Source of the DNA: UBA2991 sp965221735
GTDB lineage: Bacteria; Chloroflexota; Dehalococcoidia; Tepidiformales; Tepidiformaceae
Direction: 5' to 3'
Length of the DNA: 64,000 nucleotides
Assembly: GCA_965221735.1 (NCBI GenBank)
Contig: OZ244910.1
Span: 434,001 to 498,000 of the forward strand
Below, piece after piece: positions 1 to 8,230 of this stretch. The notes beneath the pieces are model-generated. The model saw only the letters and a list, made by a program, of their open reading frames with translations. It ran no database searches and was not told the origin of the DNA. The position numbers and the translations under genes were made by a program. The stretch's first letter is position 1, and each line of letters begins with the position of its first letter.

Positions 1-38
1 GCGCGGCGCTCTCCTCAGGCGGCAACGCCGCCGCTCTC

Positions 39-2267
39 CTACTTGACGGTTTCGCCGTCGCGGTTCAGGTCGCCTTCGATGCGGAGCTCCGGGAGCCACT
101 CGAGCCAGCGCGGCAGGTACCAGTTGAACCTGCCCAGGACCGCCATGCTCGCCGGCACGATCACCGAGCGGATGATCGTCGCGTCGATGATCACCGCCAC
201 CCCCAGCCCGAACCCCGCCTGCTGCAGCGGCGCCAGCTCGCCGAGGGCCATGCCCATGAACACCGCCACCATGATCAGCGCCGCCCCGGTGATGATGCTT
301 CCGGTTGAACGCACCCCGAACGCCACGGACTCGCGGTTGCTGCCGGTCAGGCCGTAGCGCTCGCGGATGCGGCTCAGCAGGAACACGTGGTAGTCCATCG
401 AGAGGCCGAACATGATCGCGAACAGGAAGAGCGGAAGCCATGCCTCGATCGCTCTCGTCTGCTGGAACCCGAAGATCTCGTTCCCGATGCCGTGCTGGAA
501 CACGAGCACGATCAGCCCGTAGGCCGCCCCGACCGAGAGCAGGTTCATGATGATCGCCTTCACCGGCACCACGATCGATCGGAACACCAGCAACAGCAGG
601 ATGAAGCTCAGGCCCAGCACCACCGAGAACACGATCGGCGTGTACAGCGTGATCACCTCGATCAGATCGACCTCTTCGGCCGTCAGGCCGGTCACCAGCA
701 CGTTCGCCTCGGTTCCACCGAAGGCCGCCGGGATGTAGTCGCTTCGCAGGCGCCGGACGGCGTCGTACGCCTCCGGGTTGCGGGGGTCGATCGTCAGCAA
801 CGCCGAGAGCAGGGCGAGGTCGCCCGTCTCGTTCGTCGTGAGGGAGACGCCTTCGAATACGGGGTCGTCCTCGATCAGCCCCCTCAGCGTCGAGATCGCC
901 GCGATCACCGCCGGCGAGGACACATCGGGCGTGTCTACCACTACCTCCACCGGCCACACGAGCCCGGCGCTGAAGTCCTCCTGCAGGATCTCGAAGGCCC
1001 GGCGCTGCTCGTTACCGGCCGGAAGCGTCGAGACCCCCGAGATGCCCGACTGGAGCGTGAACGCCGGCACGGCCGCTGCGATCAGCAGACAGCACGACAC
1101 CGACAGGCTGACCAGCGGCTGCCGCATCACCATTCGGACGATGAAGTTCCAGGCCCCGGCGCTCGTCCGCTCGTGCAGCCGCAGGCGCGGCAGGAACGGG
1201 ATGCGCAGCCCGTCGACGCGGTCGCCGAGCACGCTCAGGAGCGCCGGCAGCAGCGTGAGCGCCGCAAGCACGGCTACCACCGCCACCGAGATCGCTCCCA
1301 GCCCGAGGCTCTGGTAGATGTTGCTGGGAACGAGCAGGAGCCCGAGCAGCCCGATCACGACCGCCCCGCCCGAGAACAGCACGGCGCGGTTCGCCGTCGC
1401 CCCCGCTCGCGAGATCGCCGCCTCGACCGTGAAGCCGCGCAGCCGCTCCTCGCGATACCGCTGCACGATGAAGAGCGAGTAGTCGATCCCCACGGCCAGG
1501 CCGATTACCGTGATCATGTTCACCACGAAAAACGAGAGCTCGAACCCCTGCCCCACGACGAAGGCCACGCCGAGCGCCGTGACGACCGCGACTAACGCGA
1601 CGATGAGGGGGATGCCCGCCGCCACCGCAGCCCCGAACACGGCCACCAGGATCAGGAGCGCGATGGGCACGCCGATGCCCTCGCCCCGACGCAGGTCGCG
1701 CTCCGAGGTCTCCGTAAACGTCCGCCCGATGCTGCCCTGCCCCGCCACCAGCGTCTCGAAGCCGATCGGTGTCTCGAACTTCTCCACCAGCGAGACCAGC
1801 GGCCCCGCCGTGTCCTCCGCCTCCCCAATCTGGCCCGTCAGCGTGACCGGGATCAGCGTCGTCCTGCGGTCGGCTGAGACAAGCCCTTCGTGCCGTGTCT
1901 CGTAGTAGCTCGTCGCGCCGAGGACGGTCCCCTCGAGAGTCCGGATGTGACTCAACAACTCTCCCGTCAGCGACTCGAACGAGGCGTCGTCGACCGTGCC
2001 AGTGGCGGCCCGGACTACCACGAACTCCTGTGGTAGCTCGGGGCCGCGCAGGCGCTCCTCCAGGAGCGCGCCGGCGCGCTCCGACTCCGCGTTCGATGCG
2101 AGGGAGTCCTCCGTTGTGAGCACGTCGCCGATGTCGAAGGCGAGGCTTCCCGCCACCACCACGAGGGCGATCCAGGCGGCGATCACGTACCAGCGATAGC
2201 GGGCGCTCGTCCTTGCCAGACGGGCGGTGATCGACCCTTCCAGGTACTTGGAGCTACCGCGAGCCAT
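39..2267 (-). CDS. MMPL-family (RND superfamily) exporter
   Basis: This is a 742-residue inner-membrane transporter of the MMPL/RND class, which exports lipids or hydrophobic compounds using the proton gradient. There is one N-terminal membrane helix (about residues 27-46), a large external loop, then a cluster of helices; this layout is repeated in the second half. Each half carries the family's charged helix: GIDYSLFIVQRYREE near residue 260 and GLSMDYHVFLLSRIRERYG near residue 635. ATG at 2267 is preferred over GTG at 2273 because a GGGGAGG ribosome site lies 6 nt upstream of it. The substrate cannot be told. A second MMPL gene lies at 12838-15225. A strong nested hairpin sits directly upstream of the ribosome site. 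Confidence 0.93.
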   Translation of the reverse strand: MARGSSKYLEGSITARLARTSARYRWYVIAAWIALVVVAGSLAFDIGDVLTTEDSLASNAESERAGALLEERLRGPELPQEFVVVRAATGTVDDASFESLTGELLSHIRTLEGTVLGATSYYETRHEGLVSADRRTTLIPVTLTGQIGEAEDTAGPLVSLVEKFETPIGFETLVAGQGSIGRTFTETSERDLRRGEGIGVPIALLILVAVFGAAVAAGIPLIVALVAVVTALGVAFVVGQGFELSFFVVNMITVIGLAVGIDYSLFIVQRYREERLRGFTVEAAISRAGATANRAVLFSGGAVVIGLLGLLLVPSNIYQSLGLGAISVAVVAVLAALTLLPALLSVLGDRVDGLRIPFLPRLRLHERTSAGAWNFIVRMVMRQPLVSLSVSCCLLIAAAVPAFTLQSGISGVSTLPAGNEQRRAFEILQEDFSAGLVWPVEVVVDTPDVSSPAVIAAISTLRGLIEDDPVFEGVSLTTNETGDLALLSALLTIDPRNPEAYDAVRRLRSDYIPAAFGGTEANVLVTGLTAEEVDLIEVITLYTPIVFSVVLGLSFILLLLVFRSIVVPVKAIIMNLLSVGAAYGLIVLVFQHGIGNEIFGFQQTRAIEAWLPLFLFAIMFGLSMDYHVFLLSRIRERYGLTGSNRESVAFGVRSTGSIITGAALIMVAVFMGMALGELAPLQQAGFGLGVAVIIDATIIRSVIVPASMAVLGRFNWYLPRWLEWLPELRIEGDLNRDGETVK

Positions 2268-2280
2268 GACCACCCTCCCC

Positions 2281-2329
2281 GACCGGGGCGCCCTTCACAC
2301 TCACCTTTCGCCAGGTGAGTGCCCCGGTC
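2281..2329 (-). promoter_or_regulatory. Nested inverted repeat in the leader of the MMPL gene
   Basis: Two perfect inverted repeats are nested. The inner arms are CACTCACCT (2298-2306) and AGGTGAGTG (2313-2321) with a 6-nt loop. The outer arms are GACCGGGG (2281-2288) and CCCCGGTC (2322-2329), with a 9-nt bulge on one side. In the transcript the outer arm abuts the GGGGAGG ribosome site. It could be a repressor operator (the inner part is a TetR-like palindrome) or an RNA structure affecting translation. There is no T-run, so a terminator is unlikely. Confidence 0.5.
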
Positions 2330-2376
2330 AACTAACGAGGTTCAGGAGCGGTCAAGGTTCCGTCACGATTGCGTAA

Positions 2377-4275
2377 TCATCCGCCCGCGTACCCCGCCGA
2401 ACGGAGCGCTTCCGCGATCTCCGGGAGGATGGCGGGGTCGTCGATCGTGGGCGGAACGGTGTACGCCTCGCTGTCCGCGATCTTCTGCACCGTGCCCCGC
2501 AGGATCTTGCCCGATCGCGTCTTCGGCAGCCGTCCAACCACGATCGCGGTCTTGAACGACGCGACCGGCCCGATCCGTTCGCGCACCAGCCGCACCGCCT
2601 CCCCCTCGATCGCGCCCTGCTCCCGCTCGACGCCCGCGTTCAGCACCAGCAGACCCAGCGGCGCCTGTCCCTTCAACTCGTCCGCGACTCCCACGACGGC
2701 GCACTCGGCCACGTCCGGGTGGGCGGCCAGCACTTCCTCCATCTGACCCGTCGAGAGCCGGTGCCCGGCCACGTTGATGACGTCGTCCGTGCGCGTCATC
2801 ACGTACACGTAGCCGTCCTCGTCGATGTAGCCCGCGTCCCCAGTCTTGTAGTACCCGGGGAACTCCTCGAGGTACGCCTCGCGGTACCGCTCCTCCGCCT
2901 GCCACAGCGTGGGGAAGCTCCCGGGCGGAAGCGGCAGCCTTGCCACGAGCGCGCCGATCTCCCCCGGCGCCACCTCGTTATTCGCCTCGTCCAGCACGCG
3001 GACGTCCCAGCCCGGAGCCGGCTTCGTCGGCGACCCGTGTTTCACCGGCATCAGTTCGATGCCCGCCGGATTCGCGCAGATCGACCAGCCCGTCTCCGTC
3101 TGCCACCAGTGGTCGATGACCGGGACCCCAAGGCGATCCTCGGCCCATTGCACCGTGTCCGGGTCGGCGCGCTCGCCCGCCAGGAAGAGCGTCCGCAGCC
3201 CCGCGATCTGCTCGGGCCGGATCAGGTCCCCGTTCGGGTCCTGCTGCTTGATCGCCCGGAACGCCGTCGGGGCGGTGAACAGCACCTTCACGTCGTGTTC
3301 GGCGATCACCCGCCAGTAGACGGCTGCGTCGGGCGTGCCCACCGGCTTCCCTTCGAACAGCACCGTCGTGTTCCCGTGGATCAGGGGCCCGTAGACGATG
3401 TACGAGTGCCCGACCACCCAGCCCACATCCGAGGCGGCCCAGTACACCTCGCCCGGCTCGACGCCGTAGATGTTGCGCATGCTCCAGTTGAGCGCGACGA
3501 GGTGGCCGCCGTTGTCTCGCACGATCCCCTTCGGCTGCCCCGTCGTCCCCGACGTGTACAGGATGTAGAGCGGGTCGGTCGCCTCCACCCACGTGCACGG
3601 TGCCGGCTCGGCTGCTGCTTCCGCCTCCGCCCAGTCGCGGTCGCGCCCCGCCACCATCTCCGCCTCCGCCTGCGGGCGCTGCAGGATGACGCAGCGGTCG
3701 GGCTGGTGCGCGGCGATGGCGATCGCCTCGTCGAGCAGTGGCTTGTACTCGACCACCCGGTTCGGCTCGATGCCGCACGAGGCCGAGAGCACGGCTTTGG
3801 GCGTGGCGTCGTCGATGCGCACCGCCAGCTCGCTCGCCGCGAACCCCCCGAACACGACCGAGTGCACCGCCCCCAGCCGCGCGCACGCCAGCATGGCGAT
3901 CACCGCCTCGGGAACCATCGGCATGTAGACGAGGACGCGGTCGCCCTTCCCCACGCCGGCCTCCGCCAGTACCCCCGCCACCCGCGACACCCGGTCCAGC
4001 AGCTCCCGGTACGTGAACCGCTCGATGACCCCCGTGATCGGGCTGTCGCAAATGAGCGCGAGCTGCTCCCCGCGACCACCCTCCACGTGCCGGTCGAGCG
4101 CGTTGTAGCAGGTGTTCGTGACCGCCCCCGGGAACCAGCGGTAGAACGGCGCCCGTGAGTCGTCGAGCACCCGATCCCAGCGCCGCTCCCAGTGGATGTC
4201 CTCGGCTGCCTCGGCCCAGAACGCCTCGGGGTCGGAAAGGGAGCGGGCGTAGATGTCGTCGTAGCTGCGGGCCAT
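2377..4275 (-). CDS. prpE: Propionyl-CoA synthetase-like acyl-CoA ligase (PrpE type)
   Basis: A 632-residue AMP-forming acyl-CoA synthetase, the usual length for PrpE/Acs. It activates a short carboxylic acid with ATP and CoA. The N-terminal acetyl-CoA-synthetase-like region begins YDDIYARSLSDPEAFW. The phosphate-binding loop TSGTTGQPKG is at 241-250, the adenylate motif DHWWQTETGW at 388-397, the hinge/core motif KTGD near 475, and the catalytic lysine in SGKILRG at residue 590. DHWWQTETGW and the N-terminal sequence resemble PrpE more than acetyl-CoA synthetase, but the substrate is inferred. ATG at 4275 has GGAGG 7 nt upstream. No propionate-catabolism genes are adjacent. Confidence 0.88.
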   Translation of the reverse strand: MARSYDDIYARSLSDPEAFWAEAAEDIHWERRWDRVLDDSRAPFYRWFPGAVTNTCYNALDRHVEGGRGEQLALICDSPITGVIERFTYRELLDRVSRVAGVLAEAGVGKGDRVLVYMPMVPEAVIAMLACARLGAVHSVVFGGFAASELAVRIDDATPKAVLSASCGIEPNRVVEYKPLLDEAIAIAAHQPDRCVILQRPQAEAEMVAGRDRDWAEAEAAAEPAPCTWVEATDPLYILYTSGTTGQPKGIVRDNGGHLVALNWSMRNIYGVEPGEVYWAASDVGWVVGHSYIVYGPLIHGNTTVLFEGKPVGTPDAAVYWRVIAEHDVKVLFTAPTAFRAIKQQDPNGDLIRPEQIAGLRTLFLAGERADPDTVQWAEDRLGVPVIDHWWQTETGWSICANPAGIELMPVKHGSPTKPAPGWDVRVLDEANNEVAPGEIGALVARLPLPPGSFPTLWQAEERYREAYLEEFPGYYKTGDAGYIDEDGYVYVMTRTDDVINVAGHRLSTGQMEEVLAAHPDVAECAVVGVADELKGQAPLGLLVLNAGVEREQGAIEGEAVRLVRERIGPVASFKTAIVVGRLPKTRSGKILRGTVQKIADSEAYTVPPTIDDPAILPEIAEALRSAGYAGG

Positions 4276-4402
4276 GCGGGAACCTCCGGGCCTGGAGTCG
4301 CGAGCGGTAGTCTACGGCGCTCGCCCGCCCCGTTCGCGGACGCTTAACGAAGCCCGCCTATCGTCCGCATCGCCGGGGTTCCCTCCACCCCAGCGGCTCT
4401 TC

Positions 4403-4428
4403 GGAACGCACCCGCCAGGGTGCGTTCC
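4403..4428. promoter_or_regulatory. Perfect 11-bp hairpin in the divergent intergenic region
   Basis: GGAACGCACCC (4403-4413), loop GCCA, and GGGTGCGTTCC (4418-4428) form a perfect hairpin in the 238-bp region between the PrpE-like gene and the RHH gene. The + strand continues TTCGTTGT, which is weakly terminator-like, but no + strand gene ends upstream of it. It would lie in the long leader of the PrpE-like transcript. The rest of this intergenic region shows only the candidate promoter listed separately. Confidence 0.45.
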
Positions 4429-4459
4429 TTCGTTGTGCGACCCGCTTTCCACGCCGCTC

Positions 4460-4488
4460 TTGTCCCCCTGGTGTGCCCGCAATACCGT
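4460..4488 (+). promoter_or_regulatory. Candidate sigma70 promoter for the RHH gene
   Basis: TTGTCC (4460-4465), a 17-bp spacer and TACCGT (4483-4488) lie about 25 bp upstream of the ATG at 4514. Both hexamers are imperfect, so this is a suggestion only. Confidence 0.3.
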
Positions 4489-4513
4489 ATCCCACGGAAA
4501 CGGTGAAACTGGT

Positions 4514-4813
4514 ATGAGGAACATCACGGTCTCTGTCGATGACGAGATTGATCGACTCGCCCGAATCCGGGCGGCCGAACTGCACACATCAGTGTCCTCC
4601 CTTGTTCGCGAGTTCCTGACAGATCTTGCCCGCGGAAAGGCTGGAGAGTCCGGTGTTCCCCGTCGCGAGACCGAGGCTGAACGCCGTGCCCGGATGCTGG
4701 ACGAAGTAGTCGCGGACATCACCGCCAACGGTGGCGGCTTGCGCATGGCCGACAACCGGCGCCGGGCGGCTCTCTACGACGGCGTGACCGTGCTCAACCC
4801 CTTCGGCCACTAA
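4514..4813 (+). CDS. Orphan ribbon-helix-helix protein (antitoxin-like)
   Basis: A 99-residue protein. The first 40 residues read as an RHH/CopG-type DNA-binding fold: strand MRNITVSVDDE followed by two helices containing RIRAAELHTSVSSLVREFL. This is typical of VapB-like antitoxins. The middle is charged (RRETEAERRARMLDEVV), as in toxin-binding tails. No toxin gene follows: the next gene, 45 bp downstream, is a luciferase-like oxidoreductase. It may be an orphan antitoxin or an autonomous repressor. ATG at 4514 is chosen because the RHH strand begins there. Confidence 0.7.
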   Translation: MRNITVSVDDEIDRLARIRAAELHTSVSSLVREFLTDLARGKAGESGVPRRETEAERRARMLDEVVADITANGGGLRMADNRRRAALYDGVTVLNPFGH

Positions 4814-4858
4814 TCCGTCCCCGGCGCGGTAGGATCGCCTCTCCTGCAAGGAGATGGC

Positions 4859-5917
4859 ATGAAGGTTTCCAGCACCTACCCTGCAACCTGGCTCGCCGAA
4901 GTGGGGCCGCAGGCGCGCCGCGCCGAAGAGCTCGGCTACGACAACACCGGCACCGGCGAGATGGCTCACGACCCCATGATCCTCGCCGCAGCCGCCGCCC
5001 TCGCGACCGAAACCATCGAGATCGGCACCCTCGCCATCGCATTCGCGCGCGCGCCCATGGTGCTCGCGATGGGCGCCTGGGATCTGCAGCAGGCCACCGG
5101 CGGACGCTTCGCGCTCAGTCTCGGTAGCCAGGTGAAGGGCCACATCCAGCGCCGCTTCGGCATGCCCTGGAGCGCGCCCGCCCCGCGCATGCGCGACTAC
5201 ATCCGCACCCTCCACGCCATCTGGGACTCCTTCGAGACCGGTGAGAAACCCGACTACGTCGGCGAGACCTACCAGTACACCCTCATGAACCCCCTCTTCT
5301 TCCCCGGCCCCAGCGGCTATCCCCGCCCGAAGGTGCTGCTCGCCGCCGTCGGCGAGAAAATGACCCGCGTCGCCGGCGAAGTTGCCGACGGCGTCCTCCC
5401 CCACGGCTTCACCACCGACCGATACATGCGCGAGGTCTTCCTCCCCAACGTCGCGAAGGGGCTCGAGCGCGGTGGCCGCACCTGGGAGGACATCGAGGTC
5501 TCCGCCGGCGGATTCACCATCTATGGTGAGGACGAGTCCGAGATCGAGCAGAAGCGCGAGGCCCTGCGCCAGCCCATCTCCTTCTACGGCTCGACCCGCA
5601 GCTACCACGACGTCTTCCGCCTCCACGGCTGGGAAGACCTTGGCAAGCAACTCCACTCCATGTCCCTCCAGGGCAAGTGGGAGGAGATGAAGCAGGTCAT
5701 CCCGGAGGATGTTCTGCACGAGTTCGCCCAGTCCTCCACCTACGACAACCTCCCCCGGTTCGTGGCCGAGCACCGCGAGTACGCCAGCCGCATGCAGTTC
5801 GAGATGCCGGTCGAGACCCCCGCCCAGCGCGAACGCTTCCAGCACATCCTGCGCCAGGTCCAGGCCGTGGAGACGCCGCGCGTCCCCCGCGAGCTCGCCC
5901 CTCTCGACCCGGCGTGA
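4859..5917 (+). CDS. Luciferase-like (LLM class) F420/flavin-dependent oxidoreductase
   Basis: A 352-residue TIM-barrel oxidoreductase of the bacterial luciferase-like superfamily, using F420 or FMN. The opening MKVSSTYPATWLAEVGPQA, the internal RFALSLGSQVKGHIQRRFG and the C-terminal ERFQHILRQVQAV resemble the mycobacterial F420-dependent subgroup (TIGR03617-like). The substrate is unknown. ATG at 4859 has AGGAG 6 nt upstream. The PanE-like gene starts 22 bp after its stop, so the two are probably co-transcribed. Confidence 0.88.
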   Translation: MKVSSTYPATWLAEVGPQARRAEELGYDNTGTGEMAHDPMILAAAAALATETIEIGTLAIAFARAPMVLAMGAWDLQQATGGRFALSLGSQVKGHIQRRFGMPWSAPAPRMRDYIRTLHAIWDSFETGEKPDYVGETYQYTLMNPLFFPGPSGYPRPKVLLAAVGEKMTRVAGEVADGVLPHGFTTDRYMREVFLPNVAKGLERGGRTWEDIEVSAGGFTIYGEDESEIEQKREALRQPISFYGSTRSYHDVFRLHGWEDLGKQLHSMSLQGKWEEMKQVIPEDVLHEFAQSSTYDNLPRFVAEHREYASRMQFEMPVETPAQRERFQHILRQVQAVETPRVPRELAPLDPA

Positions 5918-5939
5918 CCCCGCCCGCCCCGCCCGCGCC

Positions 5940-6875
5940 ATGGCAACCGTAGCCGTCATCGGGGCCGGCGCCGTCGGCTCCTACTACGGCGCCCGGCTCG
6001 CGCAGGCCGGACACGACGTGCGCTTCCTCCTGCGCCGCGACTACGACGCCGTCGCGGAACGCGGACTCCGCATCGAGTCGCACCACGGCGACTTCGCCCT
6101 CGACCACCCCACCATCGCCCGCGCCGCCGCCGCCATCGGTCCCGTCGACTGGGTCCTCTGCGGCCTGAAGACCACCTCCTTCGACGACGCCCCCGCCCTC
6201 ATCCGCCCCTGCCTCGGCCCCGACACCCGCGTCCTCGCCATCGTCAACGGCCTCGGCATCGAGGAGCGGCTGGCCGCCGCCCTCGGCAGCGAGCGCATCT
6301 TCGGTGGGCTCGCCTTCACCTGCATCAATCGCGGCGAGCCGGGCGTCGTCCACCACTACGAGTACGGACAGGTCTCCATCGCCCACCTCGGCGACGACCC
6401 CACCGAGCTCGCCCTCGCCCTCGACCTCTGGAAGGACGCCACCGTCGAGTTCTCGGCCGCTTCCTCCGTCCTCCGCGCGCGCTGGGAGAAGCTGTGCTGG
6501 AACGTGCCCTTCAACGGCCTCACCGTCGCCGCCGGCGCCGTCACGACCGAGGCCATCGTCACCGACCCGGCCCTGCGCGCCGAGTCGCGAGCCCTCATGG
6601 AGGAGGTCGTGGCCGCCGGCAACGCCGACCTCGCCTCCCGCAACAGCCCCGAGCGCATCGACGGCGACGAGGTCATCGCGCGCATGTTCGCGCTCACCGA
6701 CGTGATGGGCCCCTACCGCCCCAGCACCCTCATCGACTTCGTCGAGGGCCGCGCCATCGAGGTCGACGCCATCTTCGCCGAGCCCGCCCGCCGCGCCCGC
6801 GCTCTCGACGTCCCCACCCCCCGCCTCGATCAGCTGACCGCCCTCCTCGCCGCCCTCGACCCCGCCCGCGAGTAG
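5940..6875 (+). CDS. 2-dehydropantoate 2-reductase-like (PanE/ApbA) oxidoreductase
   Basis: A 311-residue NADPH-dependent ketoacid reductase. The Rossmann motif GAGAVGSYYGARLA is at residues 7-20, followed by the PanE-typical KTTSFDDA and the family's catalytic-lysine segment WEKLCWNVPFNGLTVAAGA. The C-terminal half contains PYRPSTLIDFVEGRAIEVD, close to the conserved SSMLQDVxxGRxTEID element. Such enzymes make pantoate for CoA synthesis, but many paralogues reduce other keto-acids; with no panB or panC nearby the role is open. ATG at 5940 lacks a good ribosome site and probably relies on coupling to the upstream gene. Confidence 0.85.
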   Translation: MATVAVIGAGAVGSYYGARLAQAGHDVRFLLRRDYDAVAERGLRIESHHGDFALDHPTIARAAAAIGPVDWVLCGLKTTSFDDAPALIRPCLGPDTRVLAIVNGLGIEERLAAALGSERIFGGLAFTCINRGEPGVVHHYEYGQVSIAHLGDDPTELALALDLWKDATVEFSAASSVLRARWEKLCWNVPFNGLTVAAGAVTTEAIVTDPALRAESRALMEEVVAAGNADLASRNSPERIDGDEVIARMFALTDVMGPYRPSTLIDFVEGRAIEVDAIFAEPARRARALDVPTPRLDQLTALLAALDPARE

Positions 6876-6883
6876 CAGCCCGG

Positions 6884-7327
6884 CTACTGCAGGTGGACCA
6901 CCCCTATTCCGGGCTCCCTCTCCGCCAACGCCTCCGCCACGAGCCTCCGGTGGCAGTGCTCCGGCGCCGCCTCGCTGCAGAGGAAGCAGGGGCTCTTCCG
7001 CAACAGCCCTCGGTCGAGCGATCCGTAGGAGCCACGCTCCTCCATGAGCCGCTGGAAGCCGCGCTCGAAGTCCTCCCACGCGCCACCGCGCCGCTTGTAC
7101 GCGTCGAACAGCCCCTGCGACGGCGCGAGCTCCGGCATGTGTACGTACTGGATGCCCGCGAGCTCCCGTGCGAACCAGGCAAGGTCGCCCTGCTTGGCGA
7201 ATCCGGCGAGCTGCGAGCGGTTATGCAGGCGGATGTCGACCAGGGTTTCAACGCCCGCTCCCCGCAGCAGTTCGAAGAACTCCTCGGCCGTCTTCCGGGT
7301 GAAGCCGATCGTGTAGATCGCGCTCAA
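6884..7327 (-). CDS. DUF488-family protein
   Basis: A 147-residue DUF488 protein. It begins IYTIGFTRKTAEEFFELL, has VDIRLHNRSQLAGFAK after the second strand, and ends with the family's cysteine/histidine motif CFLCSEAAPEHCHRRLVAE. The biochemical role of DUF488 is not established. The start is TTG at 7327, whose TTGA overlaps the TGA stop of the upstream amidinotransferase gene, indicating translational coupling. A longer open frame exists upstream but lies inside that gene. Confidence 0.85.
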   Translation of the reverse strand: MSAIYTIGFTRKTAEEFFELLRGAGVETLVDIRLHNRSQLAGFAKQGDLAWFARELAGIQYVHMPELAPSQGLFDAYKRRGGAWEDFERGFQRLMEERGSYGSLDRGLLRKSPCFLCSEAAPEHCHRRLVAEALAEREPGIGVVHLQ

Positions 7328-8151
7328 GGTCGCCCCCGCCCACCGATCTCCGTGAACGCGTCCAGCATCAACGCCAGGCACTTCACGCTCCCGCCCGCCT
7401 TGATGAACTCGTCCATGGGCGTTTCCGCGACGGCGAGTCCATGGTTTTGGAGCGCGCGCACCGTCTCCGCGCAGCCTGCGTTCAGCACGACCGTGTCCCC
7501 GGCGAGCACGGCGTTGCAGGCGAAGCGGGCGGCATCATGCTCGCTCACTGCGATCAGGGTTGCGAAGTGCTCTGCCAGCGCCTCCTGCGACGCCGCGGTG
7601 AAGGCGGGTGGATAGACGAGCGCCCGCCCCCCGCCGAGCGGGGCGAGGCAGGTATCGAGGTGGTAGAAGCGGGGATCGGTCAGCTCCAGGCGCACGGTTT
7701 CGCGCCCGAGCAGTTCGTCGATGTGGTCGAGCGCGCGGAACTCCGTGCGGAAGCGGTACCCCGCGAACACGAGGCCGTCTGCCGGCAGCACGTCGCCCTC
7801 ACCCTCCCAGTAGTGCGGCTCGTGGACCGTTTCGATGCGGTAGTCGTGCGTCCTGAACCAGCGCGTGAAGCGCTCTTCCTCCAGTTGCCGTTCGGGAAAG
7901 CGAAAGTTCGCCGGGATGAACCGAGCCCCCACGACGACGCCGGCGTTCGCCGTGAAGGTCATGTCCGGCGTGTCTGGCCCCTGCTCCACCAGCTCCACTG
8001 CCACGCCGAGCGCCGTAAGCGTCTCGCGCAGCCCCTGCCACTGTTCATTGGCGCGCTCGGTCCGCACGGCATTGGCGCGGCGCATCCACGGGTTGATCTC
8101 GTAGTCGATGCGGTAGTGCACGGGTTCGCACATCAGGACCCTGCGCGTCAC
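7324..8151 (-). CDS. Amidinotransferase / dimethylarginine dimethylaminohydrolase-like enzyme
   Basis: A 275-residue guanidino-modifying enzyme (pentein fold). Visible elements are the N-terminal MCEPVHYRIDYEINPWM, DMTFTANAGVV, EGEGDVLP, the catalytic histidine in FYHLDTCLAPLG, and the catalytic cysteine in GGSVKCL near the C terminus. Family members hydrolyse methylarginine or arginine, or act in ornithine/citrulline metabolism; the substrate is not settled. GTG at 8151 is chosen because the conserved region starts just after it; ATG at 8133 is an alternative. It is divergent from the oxidoreductase at 8231. Confidence 0.8.
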   Translation of the reverse strand: MTRRVLMCEPVHYRIDYEINPWMRRANAVRTERANEQWQGLRETLTALGVAVELVEQGPDTPDMTFTANAGVVVGARFIPANFRFPERQLEEERFTRWFRTHDYRIETVHEPHYWEGEGDVLPADGLVFAGYRFRTEFRALDHIDELLGRETVRLELTDPRFYHLDTCLAPLGGGRALVYPPAFTAASQEALAEHFATLIAVSEHDAARFACNAVLAGDTVVLNAGCAETVRALQNHGLAVAETPMDEFIKAGGSVKCLALMLDAFTEIGGRGRP

Positions 8152-8230
8152 GTCGCCAAGTGTAGGCCAGTGCACCGGGCTCGTTACCCGCGCTACCCGC
8201 GTATCATCCCCCGCCGATGGAGACACACAG

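Noticed and set aside
18..32. Terminator hairpin after the first MMPL gene (GGCGGC-AAC-GCCGCC)
   Set aside because: The 6-bp stem has no T-run after it and is near the window edge, so it is not supported enough to list.
387..1595. Long + strand open frames opposite the MMPL, PrpE-like, P450 and other genes
   Set aside because: They are shadows of GC-rich codon bias; their translations are Arg/His/Pro-rich without any family features.
4276..4513. T-box or other known riboswitch in the leader of the PrpE-like gene
   Set aside because: The hairpin and the GGGGTGG stretch are suggestive, but the conserved T-box core is not present and the gene is not an aminoacyl-tRNA or amino-acid gene.
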